Notes under the pieces: model-generated
Database searches by the model: none
What the model saw: only the letters and a program-made list of their open reading frames with translations
What the model was told of the DNA's origin: nothing
Source of the DNA: Euryarchaeota archaeon UBA111
GTDB taxonomy: Archaea; Thermoplasmatota; Poseidoniia; Poseidoniales; Poseidoniaceae
NCBI GenBank assembly: GCA_002506025.1
Contig: DAWS01000154.1
Span: 1 to 25,003, forward strand
Length of the DNA: 25,003 nt
Direction: 5' to 3'
Shown: piece after piece, positions 6,778-14,308 of the stretch
How the letters are laid out: each line of letters begins with the position of its first letter
Position numbering within the stretch: the first letter of the stretch is position 1
Made by a program: the position numbers and the translations under genes

Positions 6778-7500
6778 TTAGTCTTCTAGAGGTTTGAGTC
6801 GGTCAATCTGTTTGTTTACATCCTCTCTGTCTAAGAATCTGTATCCAGTGGAATCAATTACTGCTACTTCTACCGCATCACGGTTTAGTTCCGCATCATT
6901 GGCATTCCTTAGAGCCTCTAGACCCAGTTTCATAGCCGCATTTAGCGTTAGGTTTTCTTTCCAGTTCTTCTCAAAATATTCGATTACTGTGTTCCTACCG
7001 CTGCCGATAGCACCAGCGTGGTATGACTGGTATGCCCCACTAGGGTCGGTCTCGTAGAGGTGTATACCATTGGCATCGACGCCGCCAATTAACAAAGCGG
7101 TGCCAAATGGCCGGGATCCACCATATTGAGTAAATGATTGCTTGAAATCACAGATTTTTTTGACTAATACATCAACTGGGACAGTAGCACCGTATGTTAT
7201 GCGGTTGATTTGTGCTTCAACTCTTGAACGAGCAACTAATTGTCTGGCATCAGCCATCAGTCCCGAAGTTGCTACACCGACATGATTGTCGATTTTAAAC
7301 ATCTTTTCTATAGATTCGGGGATTATTAGTCGGCTGATAATTCGCTTGTCGCAAACGAGGACAACGCCGTCTTTGAATTTCAAGCCGGCAGTAGTTGTGC
7401 CGCGCTTCACTGATTCTCTAGCATATTCAACCTGAAATAGACGTCCGTCTGGGCTAAATGTGGTAATTCCATGGTCATATCCTCTTCCACTGGGTTGCAT
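6778..7500 (-). CDS. psmA: 20S proteasome subunit alpha
   Basis: The alpha subunit forms the outer gating rings of the archaeal 20S proteasome and contacts the PAN or Cdc48 ATPases. The N-terminal alpha signature is clear: GYDHGITTFSPDGRLFQVEY, followed by RGTTTAGLKFKDGVVL and RPFGTALLIGGVD. There is no N-terminal catalytic Thr, as expected for alpha rather than beta. Length (240 residues) is normal. The ATG at 7500 has AGGTGAG at 7504-7510 and a TATA-like CTTATA at about 7540-7545, so this is the first gene of the operon. No beta subunit gene is in the window. Confidence 0.97.
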   Translation of the reverse strand: MQPSGRGYDHGITTFSPDGRLFQVEYARESVKRGTTTAGLKFKDGVVLVCDKRIISRLIIPESIEKMFKIDNHVGVATSGLMADARQLVARSRVEAQINRITYGATVPVDVLVKKICDFKQSFTQYGGSRPFGTALLIGGVDANGIHLYETDPSGAYQSYHAGAIGSGRNTVIEYFEKNWKENLTLNAAMKLGLEALRNANDAELNRDAVEVAVIDSTGYRFLDREDVNKQIDRLKPLED

Positions 7501-7652
7501 AATCTCACCTGTCTAATCCTGCTGTCGGCACTTTATGAGTATAAGGGTAAGACCCATGAAGCAACTTCGGCGTATTATGCACAATTTGCGACCATTATAA
7601 TCCCTGCGAACAGATAATCAAATTATTGAGGAATTAGTTTCTAGCCCAATCT
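7501..7652. promoter_or_regulatory. Divergent psmA / dph6 promoter region
   Basis: This 152-base gap separates the two divergent genes. For psmA (minus strand) a TATA-like CTTATACTC lies about 38-45 bases upstream, plus AGGTGAG at 7504-7510. For dph6 (plus strand) ATTATAAT at 7594-7601 lies about 52 bases before the GTG. No tRNA-like or small ORF structure was found in it. Confidence 0.5.
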
Positions 7653-8324
7653 GTGCGAGTAGCAGTATTGTCGTCAGGTGGAAAAGATTCTGCTAGTGCT
7701 TGGTGGTGGGCCCTTTGTCAGGGTTGGGAAGTGGAGTATTTAGTCACCATGTGCGTGACTAGCGGTGACTCAATGATGTTTCAAGTACCGGGAACGGAGA
7801 TAGTTGAACACCAAGCAAGGCTAGCAGGAATTCAATGGGTGCCAATCAAAACTAATGGAGAACACGAAGTCGAAATTAGTCACTTGGAGGATGGGTTAAA
7901 GCGACTGGACATAGATGCCCTAATTACGGGTGCACTGCGCTCTGATTATCAAAAAAGCAGAATTGAACGTATGTGCCAACGCTTGGGAATCATAAGCTAT
8001 AACCCTCTTTGGCATCAATCTCCGTTAGACCATATTACTGGTTTGGTGGCGAATGGATTTGGCGTTATGATTACCAGTGTAGCTTGTGAGGGATTGGATC
8101 AAAGTTGGCTAGGGAAAATACTTGACAATCAATCTTTGGATGAATTGATTAAGTTATCAAACCATCATCGCTTTAATGTTGATGGTGAAGGTGGTGAATA
8201 CGAAACAATTGTTGTGTCTGGGCCTCATTTTACAGGTAGCCTAGTGATTGATGGGCAAATTAATTGGTATGGTCGACGAGGTGAGTTGAGTATCGATTCA
8301 GTAAGTGTTTCACTGGACTGCTAG
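7653..8324 (+). CDS. dph6: Diphthine--ammonia ligase (Dph6 / ATP pyrophosphatase family)
   Basis: Dph6 carries out the last step of diphthamide synthesis on elongation factor 2, amidating diphthine with ammonia and ATP. The 223-residue protein begins with the PP-loop SGGKDS (residues 8-13) directly after its first beta strand, contains GALRSDYQKSRIERMCQRLG and PLW, and carries the family-specific GEGGEYET (178-185). It starts with GTG at 7653, with the PP-loop at the normal distance. No good SD is adjacent, so it may be translated from a short leader. Its last 15 bases overlap the end of purB on the other strand. Confidence 0.93.
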   Translation: MRVAVLSSGGKDSASAWWWALCQGWEVEYLVTMCVTSGDSMMFQVPGTEIVEHQARLAGIQWVPIKTNGEHEVEISHLEDGLKRLDIDALITGALRSDYQKSRIERMCQRLGIISYNPLWHQSPLDHITGLVANGFGVMITSVACEGLDQSWLGKILDNQSLDELIKLSNHHRFNVDGEGGEYETIVVSGPHFTGSLVIDGQINWYGRRGELSIDSVSVSLDC

Positions 8325-9659
8325 TCGCGCCAAATTTACCGCCTCGTCAACAATCTCCCCCGAAACCCCGATGTGATTCATAGGGTCAAACATTGCTTCT
8401 AACTCCTCGGCAGAAAATGCCGCAGCGATTTCAGGTGTTCTACTGCAGACATCTATCAACTCGATTTTCTTGTCAACCGCTTCAAACGATGCAGATCGTA
8501 GTATCTCGTGCGCCTCATCCCTTGGTATACCATGTTCTACCAATTCAATCATGACTTTCTCGGCCATCACAAGGCCTCTCTGCGACTTGATATTTTCCAA
8601 GCATCTATCGGCATCTACCCACATGTTGGTCAAGACTTGACGCGTTTTATTGATAACATCCTCGCATAGAGCAGAGCCATGAGATAAAGTAAATCTTTCA
8701 CTACTTGAATTGGCTAAATCTCTCTCGTGCCACAGTAAGGCATTCTCATATGTTGGAATAATCATTGAGCGCACTATTCGTGCAAGCCCAGAAGCATTTT
8801 CTGATTTAATTGGATTCTTCTTGTGCGCCATGGTTGATGAACCAACTTGTTTCTTGATATCAAAGCCTTCTCCGGCTTCTTGAATTTCAGAACGTTGTAG
8901 GTTGCGTATTTCTTGAAGTATTTTTTCACATGATGCAGCAACATTTGCTAACCATGAAACATATTCGATATAACGATCTCTTCCGACCACCTGTGTGGTT
9001 GCTAATGGGACTCCAAGACCCAAGTGGGTCATAATCAGGCGCTGTAATTCTCTGGCGTGTTCCCCTTGTGCTGCGCCTGTTCCAACTGCCCCGAGAAATT
9101 TTCCAACTGCTATTCTTGGAGCGGCTTCGTCCAACCGAATAAGTTGCCGTCTTAATTCATCCAACCAAACTGCTGCCTTTAATCCGAATGTTATCGGCAC
9201 TGCAGCTTGACCGTGAGTTCTGCCCAACATAACAGTGTCACGCTCACGCTCGGCGACATCAGCACACACCTCGATCAGTGCACATAGTTGCTTTCTGAGC
9301 AAAATTATACTGTCCCTTAATTGTAGAGCAACGGCAGTATCAACAATGTCATTTGATGTTGCGCCCAAGTGTATGCACCAACCAGCTTCACCAGCAGCCT
9401 CGGCCATAGCTTTAGTGAGTGCCATGATGTCGTGCCTTGTTTCAGCCTCAATTTCTGATACCCGTTCTTTAGTTACTGAATCGGGATTAGCAATGGCGGC
9501 AACAGCATCATAATCATCCTTGGAAACTTTACCTAGTTGCATGTGGGCCCATATTAAGGCTCTCTCTACTTCCAATTGTCTTTCATGTCTTCCTACTTCA
9601 GACCAGATACGTTTGAAGTCTTCATCACCATATCTATAATCAAGCGGGCAAAAGGACAT
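8310..9659 (-). CDS. purB: Adenylosuccinate lyase
   Basis: PurB makes AICAR from SAICAR and AMP from adenylosuccinate in purine synthesis. The fumarase/aspartase superfamily signature SSTMAHKKNP is at residues 274-283, with the mobile-loop serine at 274/275. Also visible are GATSNDIVDTA near residue 99 and LGRTHGQAAVPITFGLK near residue 145 (the catalytic His). Length is 449 residues, as usual. The N-terminus (CPLDYRYGD) matches archaeal and Gram-positive PurB. A TATA-like GTTATAGG is centred about 28 bases upstream of the ATG, as expected for a leaderless transcript. The 3' end converges with dph6. Confidence 0.96.
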   Translation of the reverse strand: MSFCPLDYRYGDEDFKRIWSEVGRHERQLEVERALIWAHMQLGKVSKDDYDAVAAIANPDSVTKERVSEIEAETRHDIMALTKAMAEAAGEAGWCIHLGATSNDIVDTAVALQLRDSIILLRKQLCALIEVCADVAERERDTVMLGRTHGQAAVPITFGLKAAVWLDELRRQLIRLDEAAPRIAVGKFLGAVGTGAAQGEHARELQRLIMTHLGLGVPLATTQVVGRDRYIEYVSWLANVAASCEKILQEIRNLQRSEIQEAGEGFDIKKQVGSSTMAHKKNPIKSENASGLARIVRSMIIPTYENALLWHERDLANSSSERFTLSHGSALCEDVINKTRQVLTNMWVDADRCLENIKSQRGLVMAEKVMIELVEHGIPRDEAHEILRSASFEAVDKKIELIDVCSRTPEIAAAFSAEELEAMFDPMNHIGVSGEIVDEAVNLARLAVQ

Positions 9660-9683
9660 GGTATATGCTCATCGACAACCTCC

Positions 9684-9690
9684 TATAACA
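9684..9690 (-). promoter_or_regulatory. Candidate TATA box of purB
   Basis: The minus strand reads TGTTATAGG around here, about 25-31 bases before the purB ATG. This is the spacing expected when transcription begins at the start codon. Confidence 0.4.
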
Positions 9691-9800
9691 TTTCGATTAG
9701 TTAATCTTGTGAATCCGCTGGCCGATTGAGTAACGTAAAACGGCACATTTTCGATTATAGACGACACAAATTTGAAACCATAATTTGTTTATTGAACTGT

Positions 9801-10244
9801 ATGTCTGACAAATCTGTGAATGTTGAAAGTCGTACTTCCTCTCAGGATAAGCGTTGGACAATCATGGCTGCATTGTTAGGGACAAATACTGCAGTGATGC
9901 TGTTCCAGGGCATAGAACAGGAGTCAGACCCCAAGCAAATTAGAGAAATAGCCCTTTCAATAATTGCGGCAACTCTACCATTCCAAGGGATATACTTCCT
10001 AATCTACACTTACATGTTAGAAAATAATGGCAAGCTCAGTATTGAGATGACTAACCGTTTAGATAGGGCTTCAGCAGTTTGTCAATTAGTCGCTTATTTA
10101 TCGCTAGTCGGAGTAGGAATGATGTGGTACAACATCTCCAATTATGTAGGGATATTTTTCTTGATATCAACGATTTTAGCAGTGTTATTCATTAGAATAG
10201 CCATGGCACCAGTTGAATCACAATCACATATAGAGGCTCATTAA
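9801..10244 (+). CDS. Small four-helix membrane protein, unknown function
   Basis: A 147-residue protein with a short polar N-terminus and four likely membrane helices, at about residues 19-37, 49-72, 90-109 and 114-134, and a short polar end. An upstream in-frame TTG at 9726 would add 25 residues rich in Arg and Cys with no support, so I use the ATG at 9801. No transport, enzyme or binding motif is recognisable. It is alone on its strand between purB and a convergent small membrane protein gene, whose end it overlaps by 21 bases. The family is unknown to me. Confidence 0.65.
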   Translation: MSDKSVNVESRTSSQDKRWTIMAALLGTNTAVMLFQGIEQESDPKQIREIALSIIAATLPFQGIYFLIYTYMLENNGKLSIEMTNRLDRASAVCQLVAYLSLVGVGMMWYNISNYVGIFFLISTILAVLFIRIAMAPVESQSHIEAH

Positions 10245-10475
10245 TTTCAGGGCAAGCCCAGTCACAGTTGCGACAATGAGCAGTAGAATCATCATTGAAA
10301 CAGGACCAAATTGGTTTTTATCATCCATTGCGGTTCCCAGAAAACCATCACGGTTGATTGCTTGAGAAAGATTGTCAGCCTCAGCGTATTCACCAAGCGG
10401 CTTGCGGGGTATTCTTTCCCCTTTTTTGACGGTAAACTCTACCGTGTTTGCAACTGTCTTCTTACCTTCTGCCAT
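10224..10475 (-). CDS. Small tail-anchored membrane protein, unknown function
   Basis: An 83-residue protein with a basic, hydrophilic N-terminal half (KKGERIPRKPLGEYAEADN) and a single hydrophobic segment near the C-terminus (about 59-79), so probably anchored by its tail with the N-terminus in the cytoplasm. The layout resembles Sec61-beta/SecG of archaea, but the diagnostic residues are not clear enough to name it. The ATG at 10475 lies on a CCATGG that also contains a plus-strand ATG. It overlaps the end of the neighbouring convergent gene by 21 bases. Support is a clean reading frame with a sharp TM segment; no homologue is recognised. Confidence 0.5.
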   Translation of the reverse strand: MAEGKKTVANTVEFTVKKGERIPRKPLGEYAEADNLSQAINRDGFLGTAMDDKNQFGPVSMMILLLIVATVTGLALKLMSLYM

Positions 10476-10557
10476 GGAGTGGGTAGGTGATGCTGGTCAA
10501 ATAATCTTGCTATCTTGTACCACAACAGTCATTCACTTTCGCCACCGTCGTGACATT

Positions 10558-11151
10558 ATGAGGTGGCAAGTAGACTCCGAGTCAAATCGCATTCACATGG
10601 CGGTTGAGGGCAGTGTTGGTGGGACAACGGTTGGCTTACACATGGCAGCCGACACGATTAGTAATGGAGGTCGTGTATTGTGGGTTGGTTTATCAATGCC
10701 TAATCCTGAGAGGTTTCCTCAATTATTTAGTCGCCTTTCACTGGTTGATTCATCAAGATTCCATGCTTTACTAATCGCTGGTTCGCTCGAAAAGGCGATA
10801 CAATCGATTATCTCAGCAGCATCAAGTTTGCCATCCGTTGAACTAATAGTATTGGATGACTGGTGTGAAAACAGTGGTAAAATCCCCAAAAAACAATTAC
10901 AACTGGTCACAAAACTCGCTGAATCGGTCTCGGAGAAAATACGCTTGGTGTTGATTAGTAAGGGTTCAATTGATGCTAGTGGGGAACGAAGCGGGTCGAT
11001 TTTTGCCCGTGCTGAAAATTATTTTACTCAAGCAGGGTTCGAAATCTGGACATTCTCACGTAGTGCTAATAATCATACCCGGATATTATCAATGGGTGAA
11101 CGCTCAGTTGGTCTCAGAATCGTTGATGATGGTTTAGAACATATGAGTTAG
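10558..11151 (+). CDS. RadB/RecA-fold protein with degenerate P-loop
   Basis: About 197 residues from ATG 10558, laid out like the archaeal recombinase paralogue RadB. A glycine-rich loop EGSVGGTT (17-24) is followed by GLHMAADTISNGGRVLWVGL, PERFPQL, a Walker B-like strand ELIVLDD (95-101), and a C-terminal strand rich in GERSVGLRIVDDG that resembles the final RadB hairpin. The Walker A Lys position holds Thr23 (ACA), so ATP hydrolysis is doubtful. The frame is open upstream to a TTG at 10372, and an ATG at 10474 is in frame, but both overlap the divergent gene. It ends four bases inside the convergent membrane gene. A role in recombination is only inferred from the fold. Confidence 0.6.
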   Translation: MRWQVDSESNRIHMAVEGSVGGTTVGLHMAADTISNGGRVLWVGLSMPNPERFPQLFSRLSLVDSSRFHALLIAGSLEKAIQSIISAASSLPSVELIVLDDWCENSGKIPKKQLQLVTKLAESVSEKIRLVLISKGSIDASGERSGSIFARAENYFTQAGFEIWTFSRSANNHTRILSMGERSVGLRIVDDGLEHMS

Positions 11152-11432
11152 TCATCGTCCTCATCTAGTAATTTCGCCATTTCATCAAGTGCGTCATCAT
11201 CCGGATCATCAAATTGCTGAGGATTCTTAGCCCCGCCACTTATAATATCTGAACCCGCTATTTTTGGTGCATTGTCAATGATGGCTGATTTCCTATTTTG
11301 TGCTGCCTGTTTGGCGATGAAATATATCATAACGGCAAATGAGATTCCAAAGATAGCATAAGCGATTGTTCTGGTTGTAGACTCATCGACCATAAATATG
11401 CGAATAGGTTGGTTCATTTGTAAATTATCCAT
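11148..11432 (-). CDS. Small single-pass membrane protein with acidic tail
   Basis: A 94-residue protein with one hydrophobic segment (about 22-40), basic residues after it (KQAAQNRK), then a Gly/Asn-rich linker and a strongly acidic C-terminus (DDPDDDALDEMAKLLDEDDD). By the positive-inside rule the acidic tail would be cytoplasmic. Other in-frame ATGs (11417, 11393) are possible starts. It lies 18 bases after tiaS in the same direction and may be co-transcribed with it. The family is not recognised. Confidence 0.55.
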   Translation of the reverse strand: MDNLQMNQPIRIFMVDESTTRTIAYAIFGISFAVMIYFIAKQAAQNRKSAIIDNAPKIAGSDIISGGAKNPQQFDDPDDDALDEMAKLLDEDDD

Positions 11433-11450
11433 AAATAGCTATACAGATCT

Positions 11451-12638
11451 TCACCAACTGGTTGGTTTAGCCAGATGTCTCATTGAGTCTTTAGGGGGTT
11501 GAACCCATCCAATATATGGCGGCTTTCTTTCGACACATTCCCACTCAGCAGGAAATTGCTGTCGACATTTAGGACATCGCAAAGGTTGGTCTGAGCCCAT
11601 AGACTTCAATGTAGCATTACACTCTAGACATTTTGGCCGCCGCTTATCGGGTAATGCTTTGATGATTGATAATCGCTCAAGATGGATTGATTTATCATAA
11701 CTTTGCAGTCCGTTATACTTTATTTGGTCACCGGGTTTCAACCATTGTGCGAGTAATTTTATGTCGCCTGATTCCGCAAACGCCATCAATAGTGTTCCGC
11801 ACTTGCAAAGAACTGCAACCGTACCACGGCGTTTGATGGTAATATTTTCGACAAATGCTGTCGAGTCCTCCGGTAAATGATCATCTGTTGCTTGGTTAGT
11901 CTGAAAGACTATCATACCATCAATTGCTTCTGTCATGCTGGATTCGGCAAGGTATTGGCTATTGATTTTTGCAGAATCAAAAGTCTTAGCTCTCAAACCA
12001 AATAATACAGGGCAATTGCCTCTAGGTGAAACCAAAATTGAATTGCTACGCAAATCTCGAGACATAAATGTCTCTGGTTTACTATCTATTTCTGCAAGTC
12101 GTTCTAGGTCCACCAGTCTCGTCTTTCCCATGCCCACACTTTCTTTAGTCCGCCAACAAATAGCCTCGTATGTGTAGTCCAAAGCAGGCCATGAGACTGC
12201 CGCAGTTGCACCTATAATGCCATTGCCGCCCCACGATTTTGTCGCTTCTGGTGCCTCGGAAATTGTTACTTCTCTTGATACACATTCCCAATAAAAATCA
12301 GCTGAGATTTTGTCATTAAACCATACCATACCGGGGTCAGATGGGTATTGTTGGCGGTCTGACATATCGGACTCAGAAATTAATCCTTTCAGAGGTAATA
12401 ACTTACTCGCCCACCATGACTCTAAGAATGTCATTAACTCATCGTAATCTTCGCCAATAATCTCAACAGCAACCGCAGCATTGCCTCTGGTTCTGCGACT
12501 GGCAAAAGGGTAAAGTCGAACCAGCCTGTGTGATTGGACTTCGTAATTGCTAGGAATTGATTGGAGTAGTTCGAACAAAGCGTGGGTGGTGCAACCACCT
12601 GATAGGTGGTCAGTATCATCAAGTCCTAGCCACCCCAA
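11451..12638 (-). CDS. tiaS: tRNA(Ile2) 2-agmatinylcytidine synthetase TiaS
   Basis: TiaS attaches agmatine to C34 of tRNA(Ile2) so that it reads AUA only; the enzyme is archaeal. The 395-residue protein opens with the kinase-like signature GLDDTDHLSGGCTT, followed by HRLVRLYPFASRRTRGNAAVA. A ferredoxin-like region and an OB-fold part (RRGTVAVLCKCGTLL) follow, then a C-terminal zinc ribbon with Cys337, Cys340, Cys355 and Cys358. The start is TTG at 12638, directly before the signature, with GAGGTGA four bases upstream; this SD overlaps the last codons and stop of the upstream HAD gene, so the two are coupled. Confidence 0.93.
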   Translation of the reverse strand: MGWLGLDDTDHLSGGCTTHALFELLQSIPSNYEVQSHRLVRLYPFASRRTRGNAAVAVEIIGEDYDELMTFLESWWASKLLPLKGLISESDMSDRQQYPSDPGMVWFNDKISADFYWECVSREVTISEAPEATKSWGGNGIIGATAAVSWPALDYTYEAICWRTKESVGMGKTRLVDLERLAEIDSKPETFMSRDLRSNSILVSPRGNCPVLFGLRAKTFDSAKINSQYLAESSMTEAIDGMIVFQTNQATDDHLPEDSTAFVENITIKRRGTVAVLCKCGTLLMAFAESGDIKLLAQWLKPGDQIKYNGLQSYDKSIHLERLSIIKALPDKRRPKCLECNATLKSMGSDQPLRCPKCRQQFPAEWECVERKPPYIGWVQPPKDSMRHLAKPTSW

Positions 12639-12642
12639 TTAA

Positions 12643-12649
12643 TCACCTC
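12643..12649 (-). promoter_or_regulatory. Shine-Dalgarno for the TTG start of tiaS
   Basis: The minus strand reads GAGGTGA, including the TGA stop of the HAD phosphatase gene, followed by TTAA and the TTG start. It supports the non-ATG start and coupling of the two genes. Confidence 0.75.
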
Positions 12650-13314
12650 ACAGGTTGAAAATCATCGCCTTGATCATATGGATTGAGCACTCTCTCAATA
12701 ACCTGAATTAGGCCAATATTTGCCTTGACTTTAAACAATCTAATACCTCTTGCCCAGCCTGCACCTAGGTCGCTCTTTCTATCGCCTACTATGAAATCCA
12801 ACTCATTTATTGGCTCTGGTTTAGATTTCCACCAGTTGATGCTACAAACATCATCTGCTATCTGCACATCTGAATTTAAGCCATCATCGATTGCTAGATT
12901 GTTTCGTAGCACCTCGTGACCTAAGAATAGCATACCGGGCATGGGTTTGCGACAATTACATCGGTCGATTTGTCGGTGTGGACAGGTCACAATTAGGTCG
13001 ATTGTGGCATCTTCGTCGACATCTAGTAGCATTGTTTGTAGGTGATTGTGAATCTCGTTCAGTTGTTTAGCGTCCCATAAACCTCTTGTTATGGCTGACT
13101 GATTGGTAACGATGCAGACTAGGAAACCAGCCCGTTTTAATCGTGCAATCGAATGTGCTGCTCCATCTAACAAGACTAACTCTTCAGGAGTATTGATGTA
13201 ATTTGGACTACCGATGTTGATTACACCGTCTCTATCCAGATATGCTATACCACCGTTAGGTGATGTACCTTTGGGAAATTTTCCTAGCAGCCGCTCAACA
13301 ACTGCCCCCTTCAT
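12643..13314 (-). CDS. HAD-superfamily phosphatase, GmhB/HisB-N type
   Basis: A 223-residue HAD phosphatase. Motif I is LDRDGVIN with Asp27 (nucleophile) and Asp29. Motif II is VTNQSAI (Thr70), followed by GLW. The zinc-loop residues Cys111, His113, Cys119 and Cys121 lead into CRKP, and the last motif is VGDRKSDLGAG (Asp178, Asp182). This pattern is shared by D-glycero-D-manno-heptose-1,7-bisphosphate phosphatase and the histidinol-phosphatase half of HisB; which substrate applies cannot be told. There are about 30 extra residues (140-172, including INWWKSKPEP) between CRKP and VGD, where most relatives are shorter. An AT-rich CAAATAAAG lies 27-35 bases upstream of the ATG. It is coupled to tiaS. 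Confidence 0.85.
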   Translation of the reverse strand: MKGAVVERLLGKFPKGTSPNGGIAYLDRDGVINIGSPNYINTPEELVLLDGAAHSIARLKRAGFLVCIVTNQSAITRGLWDAKQLNEIHNHLQTMLLDVDEDATIDLIVTCPHRQIDRCNCRKPMPGMLFLGHEVLRNNLAIDDGLNSDVQIADDVCSINWWKSKPEPINELDFIVGDRKSDLGAGWARGIRLFKVKANIGLIQVIERVLNPYDQGDDFQPVR

Positions 13315-13340
13315 GGAAGGTGCTATATCTAACCGTTCAT

Positions 13341-13349
13341 CTTTATTTG
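13341..13349. promoter_or_regulatory. Shared TATA-like element between HAD phosphatase and archaeosortase genes
   Basis: The sequence CTTTATTTG (CAAATAAAG on the minus strand) lies 27-35 bases upstream of the HAD ATG at 13314, fitting a leaderless start. It lies 45-53 bases upstream of the archaeosortase ATG at 13394, which has its own SD (GGAG, 13385-13388). It could serve one or both directions. Confidence 0.4.
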
Positions 13350-13393
13350 CATTCCATGCAAGTTTTGAAGTTCAGCAATTGCTTGGAGTTCTC

Positions 13394-14308
13394 ATGGAGA
13401 CTAATTCTGTGGTGCCGCTAATTGGTGCATTAGGGCTGGTTTCTCTTGCTATTTCTTGGCATTTAAGGGAATCTTCTTCCGTAAGATTAGCACAAATTGG
13501 CTGGATACTCGTCGGTATCTACTTTTTTGTTGGAGCATGGAACTATCAAGCAAAAGGAGATTTAATTCTTACAGTGATGAGTTTGTTGGCATTACCTCTT
13601 ACTATTGGTTTGGCTCGTTGGGAGTCAAATGTTGCTGATATCCGGGCAAGAAAAGCCCTCAACTGGTCGCGCGGTGCCATGGCTTATGCCGGCGGACCAT
13701 ATTTGCTGATAGCTCATGTACCTTGGCTCAATGTTATTGCTATCTGGTTTGTCGCTTCACAAGTTGCCTTATTTTATCGGGTATCTGGAACAGGTGATAT
13801 ACAGTTAGGAGAAACCTGGGTAGAGACCTCATCCGGCAAGATTACCTGGGAAGAGTGGGATGGTAATCGTTGGTTCAGTGCAGAAACGATAGGTGAATTT
13901 CCGTTTCAGACTGAATTGGTAATGGCTGACGGCAGTTTCATTGGTATCAACTTTGTTTTAGCTTGCACAGCACTCCAATCAATGGTGATATTCATTGGTG
14001 CTATTGCGGTGTTAGACTTGGACTGGAAACGCAGAATCCGAGCAATTTTGTTTACCATACCGGTAATTCATATTTTGAATGTATTTCGTAATGTTGGATT
14101 AATTTGGATGCATCAAACATATACAACTTGGTCATTTTATGGGATGAGTGTATTTGAGTTTGGTCACAACTACGCAGCCAGATTTGTCTCGCTCTTTGCA
14201 ATGTTTTTTATGGCGCTAATCATGTTTGAAATACTGCCTGAGTTACATCGCCATATTGTTCGTTTGCTCAAACCACTTGGTGTCATGCAGCCCAAAAAGC
14301 GAATTTAA
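13394..14308 (+). CDS. Archaeosortase-family membrane transpeptidase
   Basis: Archaeosortases are multi-pass membrane enzymes that cut C-terminal sorting signals from surface proteins and in haloarchaea help attach them to lipid. From ATG 13394 (GGAG five bases upstream) the protein has 304 residues and about eight hydrophobic segments. The catalytic triad region is visible: Cys191 in LACTALQSM, Arg232 in HILNVFRNVGLI, and His258/Arg263 in FGHNYAARFVSL. The Cys-to-Arg spacing of 41 equals what I recall for Haloferax ArtA (C173, R214). An in-frame ATG at 13313 overlaps the divergent HAD start and is less likely. A Trp-rich loop (147-160, SGKITWEEWDGNRW) precedes the Cys. It abuts the stop of the large surface protein gene. 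No clear target signal is seen in the window. Confidence 0.85.
   Translation: METNSVVPLIGALGLVSLAISWHLRESSSVRLAQIGWILVGIYFFVGAWNYQAKGDLILTVMSLLALPLTIGLARWESNVADIRARKALNWSRGAMAYAGGPYLLIAHVPWLNVIAIWFVASQVALFYRVSGTGDIQLGETWVETSSGKITWEEWDGNRWFSAETIGEFPFQTELVMADGSFIGINFVLACTALQSMVIFIGAIAVLDLDWKRRIRAILFTIPVIHILNVFRNVGLIWMHQTYTTWSFYGMSVFEFGHNYAARFVSLFAMFFMALIMFEILPELHRHIVRLLKPLGVMQPKKRI

Noticed and set aside
10224..10475. Idea that the 83-residue tail-anchored protein is Sec61-beta/SecG
   Set aside because: Only the general layout fits. The usual conserved residues before and in the TM segment cannot be matched with confidence.
10472..10477. CCATGG that gives overlapping start codons on both strands (10475 minus, 10474 plus)
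   Set aside because: Both genes cannot have a promoter if both start here. The plus-strand product fits the RadB-like fold better from ATG 10558, leaving an 82-base spacer.
13312..13315. CATG giving overlapping starts for the HAD gene (13314) and the archaeosortase (13313)
   Set aside because: The archaeosortase has a well-placed GGAG before ATG 13394, and the extra 27 residues are not needed for its fold.
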